Shown: positions 34,592 to 45,736 of the stretch, one piece after another
Layout: each line of letters starts with the position of its first letter
Numbering within the stretch: the first letter of the stretch is position 1
From: Earliella scabrosa
Taxonomy: Eukaryota; Basidiomycota; Agaricomycetes; Polyporales; Polyporaceae
Direction: 5' to 3'
NCBI GenBank assembly: GCA_022605405.1
Contig: JABYQQ010000001.1
Location: forward strand, 682,001-746,000
Length of the DNA stretch: 64,000 nucleotides
Position numbers and translations under genes: made by a program
Notes under the pieces: model-generated
Told to the model about the DNA's origin: nothing
Databases searched by the model: none
The model's input: the letters and a program-made list of their open reading frames with translations, nothing else

Positions 34592-35354
34592 CTCATTCGC
34601 ATTTGCTCTCCGTCCTATCCCTGTATCAAGCATTCTCCTGTATTATATACAGACTTCCGTCGCCAATATATTCATTTTCATGAATTTCTCACGTGTGTGC
34701 ATCTGGGTTCCCCGAAAACCCTGAGAAAGCCTGGTCCAGTGGCCCGCGCGACCCATCGATCGACAAGCGTCCCGACGAGAACGACCCTTGGCAAGGGTGC
34801 ATTCGAAAACGAGCGATGCAATCGCCCGCGAGAGCCCCACGCGCACGCAGCGATTGCAATCGGCTCGCGGGCCGATTGCGCGATTATACTCGAGTGGAAA
34901 ATGATAACACTCGAATGCGCGCGCTCGCCCCCAGTTGGGAGCGATTGCCTCGCTCGCCGGCGCTCGGAGCCGAGTATGAGCCATTTGGGTTTTTGCTGAT
35001 GGGCCAAGCTCGGAGTTGAGGATATCAGGATGACGACGGCACAGCAGATCGAACAGCTCGGCAATCTCCGTCACGAATTCGTCTAGTTCGTCCGAAAAGA
35101 GACAGACGTTCTTCCGAGCCACGACCACTAACGGTAGCACGCGCGTCGCGAAGCAATGATTTCATCCCGTTCGCATGCTCTCGGTACCCGCGGCGGCCGA
35201 GATGACATAGGCGAAATGGCTCTGTTGACGTCGCGTCGTCCCCGTTCTCTCACATAAGTCCACTCACTTCCAGCATCGCGCTCACCATCCTATCCCCTCC
35301 CACTCCCGTCGCTCATTTACACGTCCATAACTGACCATTCCACACGCACGCGAG
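34592..35354. other. Intergenic upstream of the secreted SRPBCC gene
   Basis: Contains a GC-rich block (34795-34965) with repeated GCGATTG/CAATCG words, including the near-palindromic CGATTGCAATCGG. No gene recognised. The final 150 bases are the promoter of the gene at 35355; no TATA box is obvious. Confidence 0.35.
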
Positions 35355-36433
35355 ATGCAACTCAAGACGCTTCTTGTTCTCGCGAGCGTGACAACCCTTG
35401 CCGCGGCCGCGGTGCGTCGCTAGGCCCATGCTGCATGTAGCTTGTTTGTGGACTGACAGGCCCGCGGATGCGCACGTCGAATTTTGTAGCCCAATAGGTT
35501 GAACCAGCGTGCAGACGACACCGTTGTCGTCACCCTCCCGTTCACCACGGCCACGTTTACCGCGTCGCAGGACTTGCAGAGCTTCATCTCGGGTGAGTTC
35601 GCGAGCTTGGAAGCATCCATAAGCTTGCGTCGGCATGCGTCCCGGTGACGGCCTGTACAAACTGACGATCGTTGTATGTGTATTGCAGAGGTCAGTGCCT
35701 CGGCGACTGTGACAGCTGTTCCTGTGGCTACTCCCGCTCCTACGTGAGTCGTCGTGTCATGAACACTGCCAGCTACTGAACGTAAACGGGAACAGCGAAC
35801 CGCCCTCGCATCTTCCCGCGCCGACGTACTCGGGCCTGTTCACCTTGACCGCCTCCGCGACTATTGACGCTCCGATCGAGACTGCGTGGAAGGTGCTCAC
35901 TGACTTTCCGCAATACCCGGAATGGTACGTGCTCTTTCGTTGATGCTTAGTACTGGTTCGAACCCATCATGACTATTCCTTAGGAATCCCTTCGTGTACG
36001 TCCACATGAGACTTCTCCAGGAGATGCCACTCACTCTGCGACTGGACGTAGTCGGTCTCAAGTAGTCGTGGACGAAGACAAGAAGCCGCTCGAAGACCAA
36101 ACGCCGGGCGTGGGCGAGTACATCCTCATGGAGACGCACATCCCGGCAACGTTCAACGACAAGGTCCTCCCGACCGAGGCGTTCGAGCAAATCATCCATC
36201 TCGACGAGGCGGAGCACATCACCGCTTGGAAGGCGCTCTTCCCCGAGTGGTTTATCAAGGCGGAACGGTGGCAGGGCTTGAGTGTGACCGCGGACGGCAA
36301 GACGCTGTACGAGTGCCGGGAGGTGTTCGCCGGGTCGGGAGCGTGGCTCGTGCAGTGGTTCATTTCGCTGAACTTGCGGAAGAGCTTCGATGCACAGGCG
36401 GAGGCTATGAAGACCCGCGCTGAACAGCTGTGA
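35355..36433 (+). CDS. Secreted SRPBCC (START-like) domain protein, copy 3
   Basis: Third intact family member and the only one with a signal peptide: the ATG at 35355 gives MQLKTLLVLASVTTLAAAA at the end of exon 1. Two or three short exons encode a Thr/Val/Ala-rich linker (DDTVVVTLPFTTATFTAS; SASATVTAVPVATPAP). The SRPBCC domain starts TYSGLFTLTASATIDAPIE and continues WKVLTDFPQYPEW, then the conserved micro-exon NPFV, then DEDKKPLEDQTPGVGEY, LMETHIPATFNDK and LSVTADGKTLYECREVF. It ends AMKTRAEQL with TGA at 36431. The same two introns after EW and NPF occur in copies 1 and 2. The domain is most like copy 1. Export suggests an extracellular or vacuolar ligand-binding role, which is inference. 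Confidence 0.8.
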
Positions 36434-37033
36434 CGCACGCTTCGTGATGGGCCTCCGAGGGTCGTCGGACTGAACCTCGAGCCACTCGTATTGTCTGCTC
36501 CGTTCTATCGCGTAGCTGGGAAAATGCTAGTATTCTTGCTATCTTGTCGTGGTCATCGTTGCTTTGAATCCTTGAAATGCATATCCTATGAGAGTGCCAG
36601 TACCTGGCCAATACTTAGTAAGTGCGAAGTACTAGTAACTTGAAGTACAATCCTGAGGGCGCCGAAGCTGTGAGGGCCTGTATGATGAATACCAGGACAG
36701 CCATGCTCGTCAATACCCGTAATTCAGGATGACATCCATAGCCTCCTCATAACGGTTGAAGTCTTCATCTTCCACTGTGGGCCTGTGGCAGTGAGAGACA
36801 GAGGTGTCGAATAAGCGCCCATGCCGCGCTGGGCAGGCGTCTAGAAAATTCGGGACAAGGCGCGAGCGGTTGCGAATGTCTGGCACTGTCTTGAACCACC
36901 GTGGCCCAGCTCTGGACGAGGACGCGGCTCCTTGAATTGTCTGGAATATGACGTCGAGGTGCGGATATATACCACTTCATCTAAGGCTGCTTCCTAACTG
37001 CATTGCACACACCACACCCATACCACGACTACC
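36434..37033 (+). promoter_or_regulatory. Promoter region of the BAG-domain gene
   Basis: TATATA at 36966-36971 lies 63 bases before the ATG at 37034. A perfect minimal heat-shock element unit pair, GAAAATTC (GAAnnTTC), is at 36844-36851. The upstream part is the 3' region of the SRPBCC gene. Confidence 0.5.
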
Positions 37034-39337
37034 ATGTTCCCCTACTACCACTACCCTTCACCTTCGGACCCCTACGCCCGCTTCTCTTCACCCGCAGACT
37101 CGGACTACCTCCGTGCTCTTGCCGAGGAGCGTGCTGCCCGCGAGCAGTACGCAGCAGCCCGCCGCGCTCAGGAAGAGGCCCGCCAACGCGCCGCTCGCGC
37201 TCGTGCCGCCCGACGCGCGTACGTCTCGCCTTACAGCTCTTACCACGATGACGGCCTCTACGACGACCTCGATCTCGACATGGACCTCGACGAGAACCCT
37301 TACTATCCCCGCCAGCGCCCCCTCAGCTTCGCCGACAGCCAGCGACCCGAGGAGTCCGCGTTCTACCCAAGACAACGCCCGCTGAGCTTCGTCGATGGCC
37401 AGCGGCCCTACGGCCTCGGTCTCAACTCGTACTCGCCGTACCAGCAACGCGCCCTTCTCGAGGAGCAACGGCGGAGGGAGATGCTTGAGGAGCAGAGGAG
37501 GAGGGAGCTCCTTGAGCTCGAGAGGGAGAGGGAGAAGGAGCGAAGGCGGCTGGAGGAGGAGCGCATTCGGAAGATCTTGCAGGAGGAGAGGGAGCGGGAG
37601 GAGGCTGCACGTCAGAAGCTGCTCGAGGAAGAACGCCTGCGCCGCGCCCTTGAAGAGGAGCGCGTCAGGCGCGCGATAGAGGAGGAAAGGCTCAGGCGTG
37701 CCCTGCGCGAGGAGGAGGAAGCCAGGAAGGAGCGCGAGCGTGCGCAGTTGCGCTCGCAGCAGGCCTCGCTCGAGCCCCTCCTCCGTGCTCTCGGCTTCGT
37801 CCCTGCAAATTCGGGTTCTGACTCGGAATCGGAGAAGGTGAGCAACCATCTCGTCCGCTTCCCGCTTGATCCTGTCGCTTACGACATGGACGTGCTTCAG
37901 GAGAGGACCGGCCGTCCGCTTCGTACTCAGAACAGCACTCGTCGCGCAGGAGCCCCGTCACGCAGTCCTATCCGCCCCTACCCCTTCGGACAGACGTCCA
38001 CCCCTAACGCGCGTCGGTCCACCGACTCCGTGCCTGCCACGAAGGAATCCACATCCACGACTATCCCCATCACTTCCCCCAAACCCGCCGCGAAGCCTGC
38101 ACCTGCGCCTGCGCCTGCGTCGAGCTCACCCAAATCTAACACTCCGAAATCCACCCCACCCCCACCCGTGAAGCCGACCGCCGAGCAGATCGCTGCCGCA
38201 GAGAAGATCCAAGAAGCTTACCGCGCGCACGCAGCTCGCAAGCAGGCACTCAAGGCGGTCAGCGGCCTCCGCAAGCGGTTCCTCGCCGCGCGCAGCGGCT
38301 TCACGCTGCCCACGACGCTCGACTACGACATCCCCACAAACGGCCGTGTGCCTACATCGGTCGTGATCGACCCCGCAACTGCTCCGTCGCCCGCGGCGCT
38401 GGATAGCGAAGAGGACCCGTTCGAGAACGTCCCGAAGCTCGCGTACACGCCGACGAACGCGCCGCTCCATGCGTACGAGGAGGAGCTGAACCGGATCTTG
38501 AGCGCGCTTGATGCGGTCGAGAGCAGGGGCGACCAGGGCGTGCGCGCCGCGAGGAGGGAGCTTGCGCGCACGGTCGAGTGCGAGGCGGAGCGCGTCGAGC
38601 GTTGGAGGGCTGTCGTCTGGAACTGGTGGACGCAGCGCGAGGCGGAGAAGGAGAAGGCTACTTCCGCCAGCGTGCCCGAGTCCACGGAATCCGAACAGAA
38701 GATGGATGTCGAGCCCACCGTTGAAGTTCCCGCCGTCCCCAGCCAAGCGGAGCAGGGAACGGCGACCGCTTCGGAGCCTGCGCCGATGGAGGTCGAGGCT
38801 GTCGCGCCAGTATCTTCCACTGAGCCGTCTCACGAACCATCTTCACCACCACACGAACCGACTTCCATCCCATCACCAGAACCGCCCGCGCCAGTAGCCG
38901 TCGAGGCCGCCGAGTCTCCTGCTCCGGAGGTCGACATCCCTGATGCGGCGGACGCGCCGGAGTCTGAGCTCGTCCCGCCCGTCATAGTGGTGGAGCCCCC
39001 CTCGCGCGCGGAGCCTGCGGTTGTTGCTGAAGATGTGCAGGACGGCGAGGTCGTTGTCGTCGAGGACCTCGAGCCGACGTCGATTGCAGACCGCCCGCCG
39101 ACACCCGCGCTGAGCCACGAGGAGACGGAGATGGAGGTGGAGACAGAGCTGGAGCCGGAGGAGGTGCGGACGCCGCCGCAGGGCGAGCATGCGCCGCTCG
39201 TTGCTGTCGACGCGCCTCTGTCGGTGCCGGCGGGCCAGGAGGCGGCGATGGAGAACGTGAGGAGGGAGGAGGAGGCGCAGGAGAAGAGGAGCGCGTCCGC
39301 GGTGGAGGCGGACTTGCAGGACTTTGTGAAGGTGTGA
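37034..39337 (+). CDS. IQ + BAG domain protein, Hsp70 co-chaperone type
   Basis: A single-exon 767-residue protein. The N-terminus is Tyr/Pro-rich (MFPYYHYPSPSDPYARF) with an Ala/Arg/Glu helix and a duplicated PRQRPLSF motif spaced 20 residues apart (about residues 91-123). Residues about 139-245 form a highly charged Glu/Arg coiled coil. An IQ-like motif lies near residue 390 (AEKIQEAYRAHAARKQALK), followed by a BAG domain at about 470-530 (YEEELNRILSALDAVES; ELARTVECEAERVERW). BAG domains bind the Hsp70 ATPase domain and promote nucleotide exchange; an adjacent IQ motif would bind calmodulin. The remaining 220 residues are acidic, Pro/Glu/Val-rich and probably disordered, ending DLQDFVKV. 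Lack of introns contrasts with its neighbours. The promoter has a TATA box and an HSE-like site. Confidence 0.85.
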   Translation: MFPYYHYPSPSDPYARFSSPADSDYLRALAEERAAREQYAAARRAQEEARQRAARARAARRAYVSPYSSYHDDGLYDDLDLDMDLDENPYYPRQRPLSFADSQRPEESAFYPRQRPLSFVDGQRPYGLGLNSYSPYQQRALLEEQRRREMLEEQRRRELLELEREREKERRRLEEERIRKILQEEREREEAARQKLLEEERLRRALEEERVRRAIEEERLRRALREEEEARKERERAQLRSQQASLEPLLRALGFVPANSGSDSESEKVSNHLVRFPLDPVAYDMDVLQERTGRPLRTQNSTRRAGAPSRSPIRPYPFGQTSTPNARRSTDSVPATKESTSTTIPITSPKPAAKPAPAPAPASSSPKSNTPKSTPPPPVKPTAEQIAAAEKIQEAYRAHAARKQALKAVSGLRKRFLAARSGFTLPTTLDYDIPTNGRVPTSVVIDPATAPSPAALDSEEDPFENVPKLAYTPTNAPLHAYEEELNRILSALDAVESRGDQGVRAARRELARTVECEAERVERWRAVVWNWWTQREAEKEKATSASVPESTESEQKMDVEPTVEVPAVPSQAEQGTATASEPAPMEVEAVAPVSSTEPSHEPSSPPHEPTSIPSPEPPAPVAVEAAESPAPEVDIPDAADAPESELVPPVIVVEPPSRAEPAVVAEDVQDGEVVVVEDLEPTSIADRPPTPALSHEETEMEVETELEPEEVRTPPQGEHAPLVAVDAPLSVPAGQEAAMENVRREEEAQEKRSASAVEADLQDFVKV

Positions 39338-40176
39338 GTTGCTACGTCTTCGGTTCTCGTTGATTCGCCACGCACCATCTGCCATGTATGATTATGTTGT
39401 TCACGACTTATTCACGGACCACATCGCATAGCATATCATGTATATAGTCGACATCACCTGTAAGTAATCAATGGGATAGTTGCAGAGCAAGGCGTGTAGG
39501 GCGTCTGTCGATCACCTCGCCTCTCTTGTACGTGTTTCTGTTTTCTCATCTCTTTGCAATGCCATTGGGCGTCGACTAAGGGTATCTACCAGCCACTAGC
39601 CTCTCAACCGAGCAACTCAAGTGCCTGCTTGACATCATTTCACCAGTAGGGCATGGCCCTCGCGGCACAGGCGATAGGACGTCCGCCAATATGCAAAACC
39701 ACCTTCTTCTTCCACTTCCTCATGAAGTCGACAAGTCAGGGCGTTGGGACGGGTATTCAGTACCTGGTACTGCACAGCATCCAAGTCGAGGAATACAAGG
39801 GCGCACAGCCTCTCAACAAGGACAACCTGCGGACGGGCTGCCTTGGCAGACTTCTACAGACCTCTAATAGCTCCGGCCGTCTTTCAGATATCACTACATC
39901 AGGGCGATCTGCTAAGATGTTACATATTCAGTGAAACCGCCGACGCACTGCTGTGCATGCTGGGCGCACTCACTGCGAGACTACCGGCGATCTGCTCGAC
40001 GCGACGGGCGCCACAGCTCTCCGCCTGTGTACCGCGTCGCGTATTCACGGGTACGGGGAAGAGTAGAAATTGAGGCCACGAGCTGGCCATGAAGACAGGA
40101 TTCCGGTCCTCCATCCATCCGCTCCTCGACCCTCTCTCCCAATCATCCAACTTCACGCCATCCATTCACGCCGACC
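39338..40176. other. Intergenic
   Basis: Marks the change from housekeeping genes to the accessory region. Only short frames without domains are present. The last 100 bases are CT/CA-rich and form the promoter of the MFS gene. Confidence 0.4.
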
Positions 40177-42294
40177 ATGGTTGACAACGCCGCCTCTGCT
40201 GCGCCCACTCCCAAGGGATGGCGATTCTGGGTTACACTGTTTGCGATCTGCCTCACGTTCTGCATCACCTCTTTCGAGCTCACCGTCGTCGCCGTCGCGC
40301 TCCCGTACATCGCACAAGCGATCCACACCGAGTTCGAGTTCACCTGGGTCGTCTCGACGTACCTGCTCTCTGCCGCCGCGGCCATTCCGATCACTTATGG
40401 ACTCGCGCACGCGATCGGCCGGCGGCCAACTTTCCTCATCTCCGTCTTGCTCTTCTTCATCGTCGGAAGCGGCCTGGCTTGCCTGTGGAACGGCCTCGAC
40501 AGTCTCTCGTTGCTCATTGCGGTCAAGGTCCCGCAGGGCATTGGAGCTGGAGGACTGCAGACCGTCGGGGCCATCATCCTGAGCGACCATATCGCCATCC
40601 AGGAGCGCGGCAGGTATTCGGCATTGATCAACCTGTGAGTTCAAGCCTCGTCGCGGCTAAATGGTTGCTAATGAAAGCTACGCAGCATGATCGTCATTCC
40701 CTTCCTGCTTGGTCCCATCTTCGCAGGAGCGCTCATTGATAACGTCAACCTGAACGTCTGGATTTTCAGTAAGGCTGGTTGCCTGTCGCACGTAGCGCGA
40801 TCCTCACCTTGTGAATTCAACAGTGATCAACCTCCCGGTAGCGGGGCTCGCGCTCTTCCTGCTGGGGGTCTTTGTCAAGTCACCCGTGCCTCGGTCGGGC
40901 TCGTCAGCCTTCAAACAGGTGGACTGGATGTGCGTTGGAAGATCCGATATGACCGTCGGTCGTGTGTTAATAACCTCTTCGTTCACAGAGGAAATTTTCT
41001 CATCGTTGGAGCCACTGCGTCGATCGCAACCGCCCTAGTATGGGGCGGCTCAGTCTACTCGTGGTCGTCCTACAAGATCCTACTCCCTCTGATCTTTGGC
41101 ATTGCCGCCTTGGCTGCGTTTGTTTACTGGGAGGTGCTCGTTGCGACTAACCCCATCGTGAGTCACCTTTGGGCCCTCGATCCTCGAACACCTGGGACGC
41201 TGACGCTGCTTACCGTTCTTCTCAGCTTCCCATCTCGTCGTTCACAAATCGCACCACCATCAGCGGGTTCGTGTAACGACAGTTTCCCTCATCTGGCGTT
41301 GCGAGCTGACCTTGACCCTCAGTTACATTCAGACCTTCTGCGCCAGCCTGGTGACATACGCCGTTATATGTACGTGAACGTTCCGCAGAGTCGCTCAACT
41401 GCCGCGCCTCCAAACTCACACTCTGGTCCAGACTACGTCCCAGTCTATTATCTAGCGTGCACAGACGCCACGCTCTATAACACGGGCATCTACATGCTCG
41501 GCTTTGGAGCAATCGTCCCGGCTGCCATCGTAGCCTGGGTCTTCATCTACGTCAAGCGCTACTACCGCCCCGCCATCTGGTTTGGATGGAGCTTCATCGT
41601 GGTCGGGGTGGCTCTCTTGTCGATAGCCAAAGCCGGAGAGTCCCAAGCTCACGTTGTTGGAGTCAGCGGCCTGATTGGCGCAGGACTGGGGTAGGTTTCT
41701 GCGCCTCACCATTGGCTGCAGGGTCTGAGCTGACTCGGATTGCCTTCTAGGTTCCTTTCGGTGTCCATTGTGCATACTATCCAGGCGCCCCTCAACGCCG
41801 AACAGAGCGCGCACGCGGTCAACTTCATGGTGTATCTCCGCACGATCTCAGGGGTGAGTCTATCATGGCAATGTTTCGTTGTATCCGATGACTGATGTCT
41901 TGTTATTTTTCGTCTCCGTTAGGTCTGGGGAATCGCCATCGGGGCATCGGTGTTTCAGAACGAGCTCGCACGCCGCGTGCCGCCCTCGTTCCTCCACAAC
42001 TGGTGGGGATTCAGCGTGAGCGGCGAGAGGAACGCGGCGTGGATGTACGGAGTCGCGGCGAACGTGCGCAGGATGGACGAGCCGACGCACTCCCAGCTCC
42101 AGGAGGCGTTCAAGGACAGCCTGCAGGTCGTGTGGATCGTCATTACCTCGATCGCGACCGTCGGGCTCGTGTCGTCGTTCCTCATGCGGCCGGTACCTGT
42201 GCAGGAGCACATGCATGGAGGCTGGCAGGTGATGCAGAGCAACGAGAAGATCGAGAAGGAGGATGTGAAACGTCACATGGGTCAGGCGGCGTGA
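40177..42294 (+). CDS. MFS multidrug-type transporter (DHA14-like)
   Basis: Proton-coupled exporter of the major facilitator superfamily, 14-TM drug:H+ antiporter type. The ATG at 40177 is followed by a first helix (FWVTLFAICLTFCITSFEL) and family motif C-like text TVVAVALPYIAQ. Motif A appears as YGLAHAIGRRPTFLISV and the helix-5 region as VPQGIGAGGLQTVGAIIL. Later exons hold SLIIPFLLGPIFAG-like text (IVIPFLLGPIFAGALID), INLPVAGLALFLLGVFV, TALVWGGSVYSWSS and YYVPVYYLACTDATLY. The last exon encodes WIVITSIATVGLVSSFLM and a short tail ending KRHMGQAA. About nine introns, all short. It stands next to the first DUF6534-like gene and within reach of the GMC, P450 and prenyl genes, so it may export the cluster product. 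Confidence 0.88.
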
Positions 42295-42591
42295 ATGTTT
42301 CGTGCTCACTGACACTGCCGTGCACTTTGGACACTACTATTTCCGTTCATGACCCTTCACGACACCGTAGCGATATCAAGTTCGGACAAACCTTTGATGT
42401 AGCATAGCCTTTCGTTTTCTCTTCTCTCATGACGGACTTACATGTACACATATACTAATTCCCTTAGCTCAGTGATAGTGAACATGTCGTTCGTCTCTTA
42501 AATACAGGATTCGAACCCAAACATGGCTCCTCAATGACACTCCGAATTCCTGGACTAGGCTGACGTGCCCGGTAGATCGTGTAACAAGACA

Positions 42592-44819
42592 TCACATGCG
42601 GCTGGTTTTGGCCATGTCGACTGAGCCTGCCTGGCTCTCCAAGCCCACGCGGGACATGTTTTCGTCCTCCCTTTCGGTCTGGACGTTGATTGAGATCTTG
42701 GTTGGGGTCGTGTCGGGGACCTGTATTAATTCAGTGATGAAGCTCAGCGTTTCCGTAGGATGCAGAGGTCCTGAGCGTTACTTGCGCACCTGTGGGACGT
42801 TGAAACGTTCGAGCGCCGCGAGGCGAGTCGCGCGCGAGATGGTGGTCGGGGGGCCGTCGCTGAATATCTCGATGCCGTGGGCTACTTGGAGCTTGCGCGA
42901 GTTGAGCCTGTTGAAATCACTATCAGCGTCGCTGCGGGATCAACGGCACCAGCAGGACCCACACGCTGAAGAGAGTGTTGGTGTACACTGCAGTACGGAA
43001 GTCAGCTCAATTCGCATTATGGGTTGACCCCTCAATACCTCTTGATGTGATTAAGTTGATCGCCGCCCAATATAGGTTTTGAGAGGTCGCCATCGCCTAT
43101 AACACCACAGTGAGTGACAGGTTTGTCGTATAAATGAAGGTCAAATGGCTACTAGGATGAGAGTCACGACGTCAAAGAGGCTGTTCCGTAAAAGTCAGAA
43201 AGCACGCGAATGGACAGTTAGAGAAATATCGCGCACAAGACCAGTGCACCTGAATGAACGAGTTAACAATAGTGCATGCCGTAGTTTGAAGAAAGGTTGC
43301 TCACCAGTGTTGATGAAGTAGAAGGTGATCACATCGATGATTGACTTCTGTAGGTTACTTGCTTACACGTCAGCATGCGGTTAATTTGAATACATGGTGT
43401 TGAACTTAATGCTTACCGCTGGTAGATTTTTCGTCCCTCATACATCACAACCAAGAGCGGACCAGTGATAGTAATGTCGGCTAATACAGCGAAACCGAAG
43501 CATAGGCCGATCATCCACTAGAAAGCCCCTCAACAGACGTTGGCGTAGAACATCCCATGGTAGGACATACCTTTTGGTCTGTGTAAACATCGGGAGTTGC
43601 CTTCACGAAGCTGCAATATCCCCATGAGCACCTAAGCATGGGTTATAGCTGAACAACCCACCCCTGCACAGTAATTGCTACGATGGACTTGTTGTTAGCA
43701 AAAGGCCTATTACTCCCGGAGGGTGGCAGATGAAACGACAGAGTACCTAGGGCAAACGCTGAATAAATGCAATCATGAGTGGGTAGTGATCGTCAGCGGG
43801 AAGGTTAACTACTCACAAGTCTGGACGACGTGGAAGAGAATCTGGGAGAGACTTGATCAGAACGTTCAAGTACCTCAGAAGTGGTATGAAACAATACCGC
43901 AAAGATTGCCAGCCACTTGTAGCGAAATCCGACTGGTACATGCATGGGTTTGAGTGACAGCATCATCATGGGTGTGATCATGCGAACTCACTCATTGAAA
44001 CTCGGCGTATGAAGAAACTGCAAGATAGAGGGGCGTGTCAGCAACTGGCAGACGGTTTCGAGAAGGACCTACATATGGGTCGTGCTGGAGGTCAGAATCT
44101 AATTCGTCACGGTGTCAGTCGATTCATCAGGTAACAACCCTTTATCACTAACCCCCAGAAGCGGCAAAAGCTGGGAGTCATTCAAGACCAGAGATAAGAA
44201 GACAGCGTAGGAAGTTATAGAACCTTACATACGTTGCCCGACCTGAACAATCATCAGGACATGGAGTATCATACTGAGTACCAGAGTGGGCGTACGCACC
44301 AGACGATCTTCTGGAACGGCACGAGCGACGCGTAGTGTATCACAAAGTCATAGTAGCTGCTCGCTTTTAGACCAAGCCTTTTCCAGGAACTGATGACGTA
44401 CCAATAGTGGATGTTACAAATCGTCAACGCCGTCTCTATGAGCCTGAAGGAACTTGAGCACGAGAGATCGCACAAGCGTGAGTGAACAGCCAGAGACGCA
44501 CAAGACGGCGAACACCTAAAGCATTCAAAGGAGTGAGTGAAAACCTCGGAAAAGTATAGGCAGTCCATACGATCGACTGGATGAAAAGAGTGTCCTTGGG
44601 GTATAGCCGGAAGTATCGATAGGCTTGATGCAGCATCAACCCATACAGTCTACAAAGGGTCACCATACTCAATCCACGAAAAGGAGCGCTCGAATCTGGA
44701 AGAGTCACTGACGTCGTACTGAAGAAAGCCGCCATGAACAACGCGCCAGTAGTCTTGTACAGCACATCGGTCAACATTGCCGGACTGAGGTTTGGTGGGT
44801 TGGTAGTCGTAGCGTCCAT
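42592..44819 (-). CDS. DUF6534-like seven-helix membrane protein 1
   Basis: Member of the large Agaricomycete family of 7-TM proteins annotated with DUF6534; function unknown. The ATG at 44819 starts MDATTTNPPNLSPAML. Exon 2 has the hallmark LYGLMLHQAYRYFRLYPKD (YF..YPKD). Splicing of GTATGG..TAG and GTGCGT..CAG introns gives FIQSIVFAVLLIETALTIC, NIHYWYVISSW. Later exons contain WMIGLCLGFAVLADITITG, LVVMYEGRKIYQR, KSIIDVITFYFINTG and YTNTLFSVWVLLVPL. The cytosolic tail begins LNSRKLQVAHGIEIFSDGPP and ends MAKTSRM with TGA at 42592. About ten introns, several exons under 60 bases. The protein seems intact; the middle (43.5-44.2 kb) is the least certain part of the exon chain. Confidence 0.7.
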
Positions 44820-45736
44820 GGGGTCTAAGAGAGCCTGGGTGTGTATCAGGGGCGAGCTAGGGGGCCGCCGTCTTATGTGTACCTACAAGATATACGAACA
44901 CGTCCCATCGAGCGATAGGAAGCATCAAGTTCGGCGACGGGCGCGAACGAATAAATGTCCACAAGCTGTGCGCGTGGCGGCGTTGAAGTCATGCGTGATC
45001 ATGATACTGTTCCTGTCAAGTAAATGAACGATACGTTTCGATGAGGGATTTCTCGACATACTCGGTGTGTATGAGCTTCAGAAGAGAGGTTGTGCTTTGA
45101 ATGCCTGAGTAGGTCGGTGCCGCAGCTCAAACTGTTACAAGGGTGAATTTTGAACATGTCCGGCAGGCCTGTGAGAAGCTCTCGCCCGGGCGGCGTCGAA
45201 CCCAGCAGGTTTTCAGCGCTCTGCTCGTGTCACCCACAAACCCCCGATGATGGCTATCCGGGTCTTCACAAGACGTGATTTGCACTGCCCGACAAGGTAC
45301 CCGCTCGTCCATTTCTATCGACATGGTGAGGTCTCCAGCGGATAGTCACTGCTGAAGTTCAACAGACCAAGCATTGAGCTCGATCTATGTCCTCATGCGG
45401 TCCACTCCCAGTGCTTCGACCTACCCAAGCAAAACATGGAGCGCTCAAGAACACGATCTTGGACGAGCTCGGATAGATAGATATCAGACATCATTGAGAT
45501 CAACTTCGTTATGCTGTAATGCGCGTCTTCAGTGGCATGAGCGTCCTCAGCAGCACAGTGAGCGTCCGGCATAACCAAGGCAAGATGATATCTCAATCAT
45601 CCCATCCGCACATACCCATGCTACCGCATACTAGCAGTGATTGGCACGGGAAACGAGAACGTACGTGTACCTGACGCTTCGGTATACACGTATGAGTCGT
45701 CCGGCTTCGCCCCGACGGCGGTTAGCGGTTGGGCGT
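44820..45736. other. Intergenic
   Basis: Between the start of the DUF6534-like gene and the end of the GMC gene. Only short frames without domains or splice-linked continuation were found. Confidence 0.4.

Noticed and set aside
34140..34724. 195-codon Ala/Pro/Leu-Ser frame as a gene
   Set aside because: Its length is created by the 21-bp minisatellite, which keeps all phases open; no start context or introns support it.
37088..37849. 253-codon minus-strand frame of Leu/Val/Glu-rich sequence
   Set aside because: It is the antisense shadow of the BAG gene's biased Glu/Arg/Ala codons.
42460..42530. tRNA-like A-box and B-box words (TAGCTCAGTGATAG and GATTCGAACCC)
   Set aside because: Neither strand folds into matching acceptor, D and anticodon stems; the B-box word is in the opposite orientation to the A-box word.
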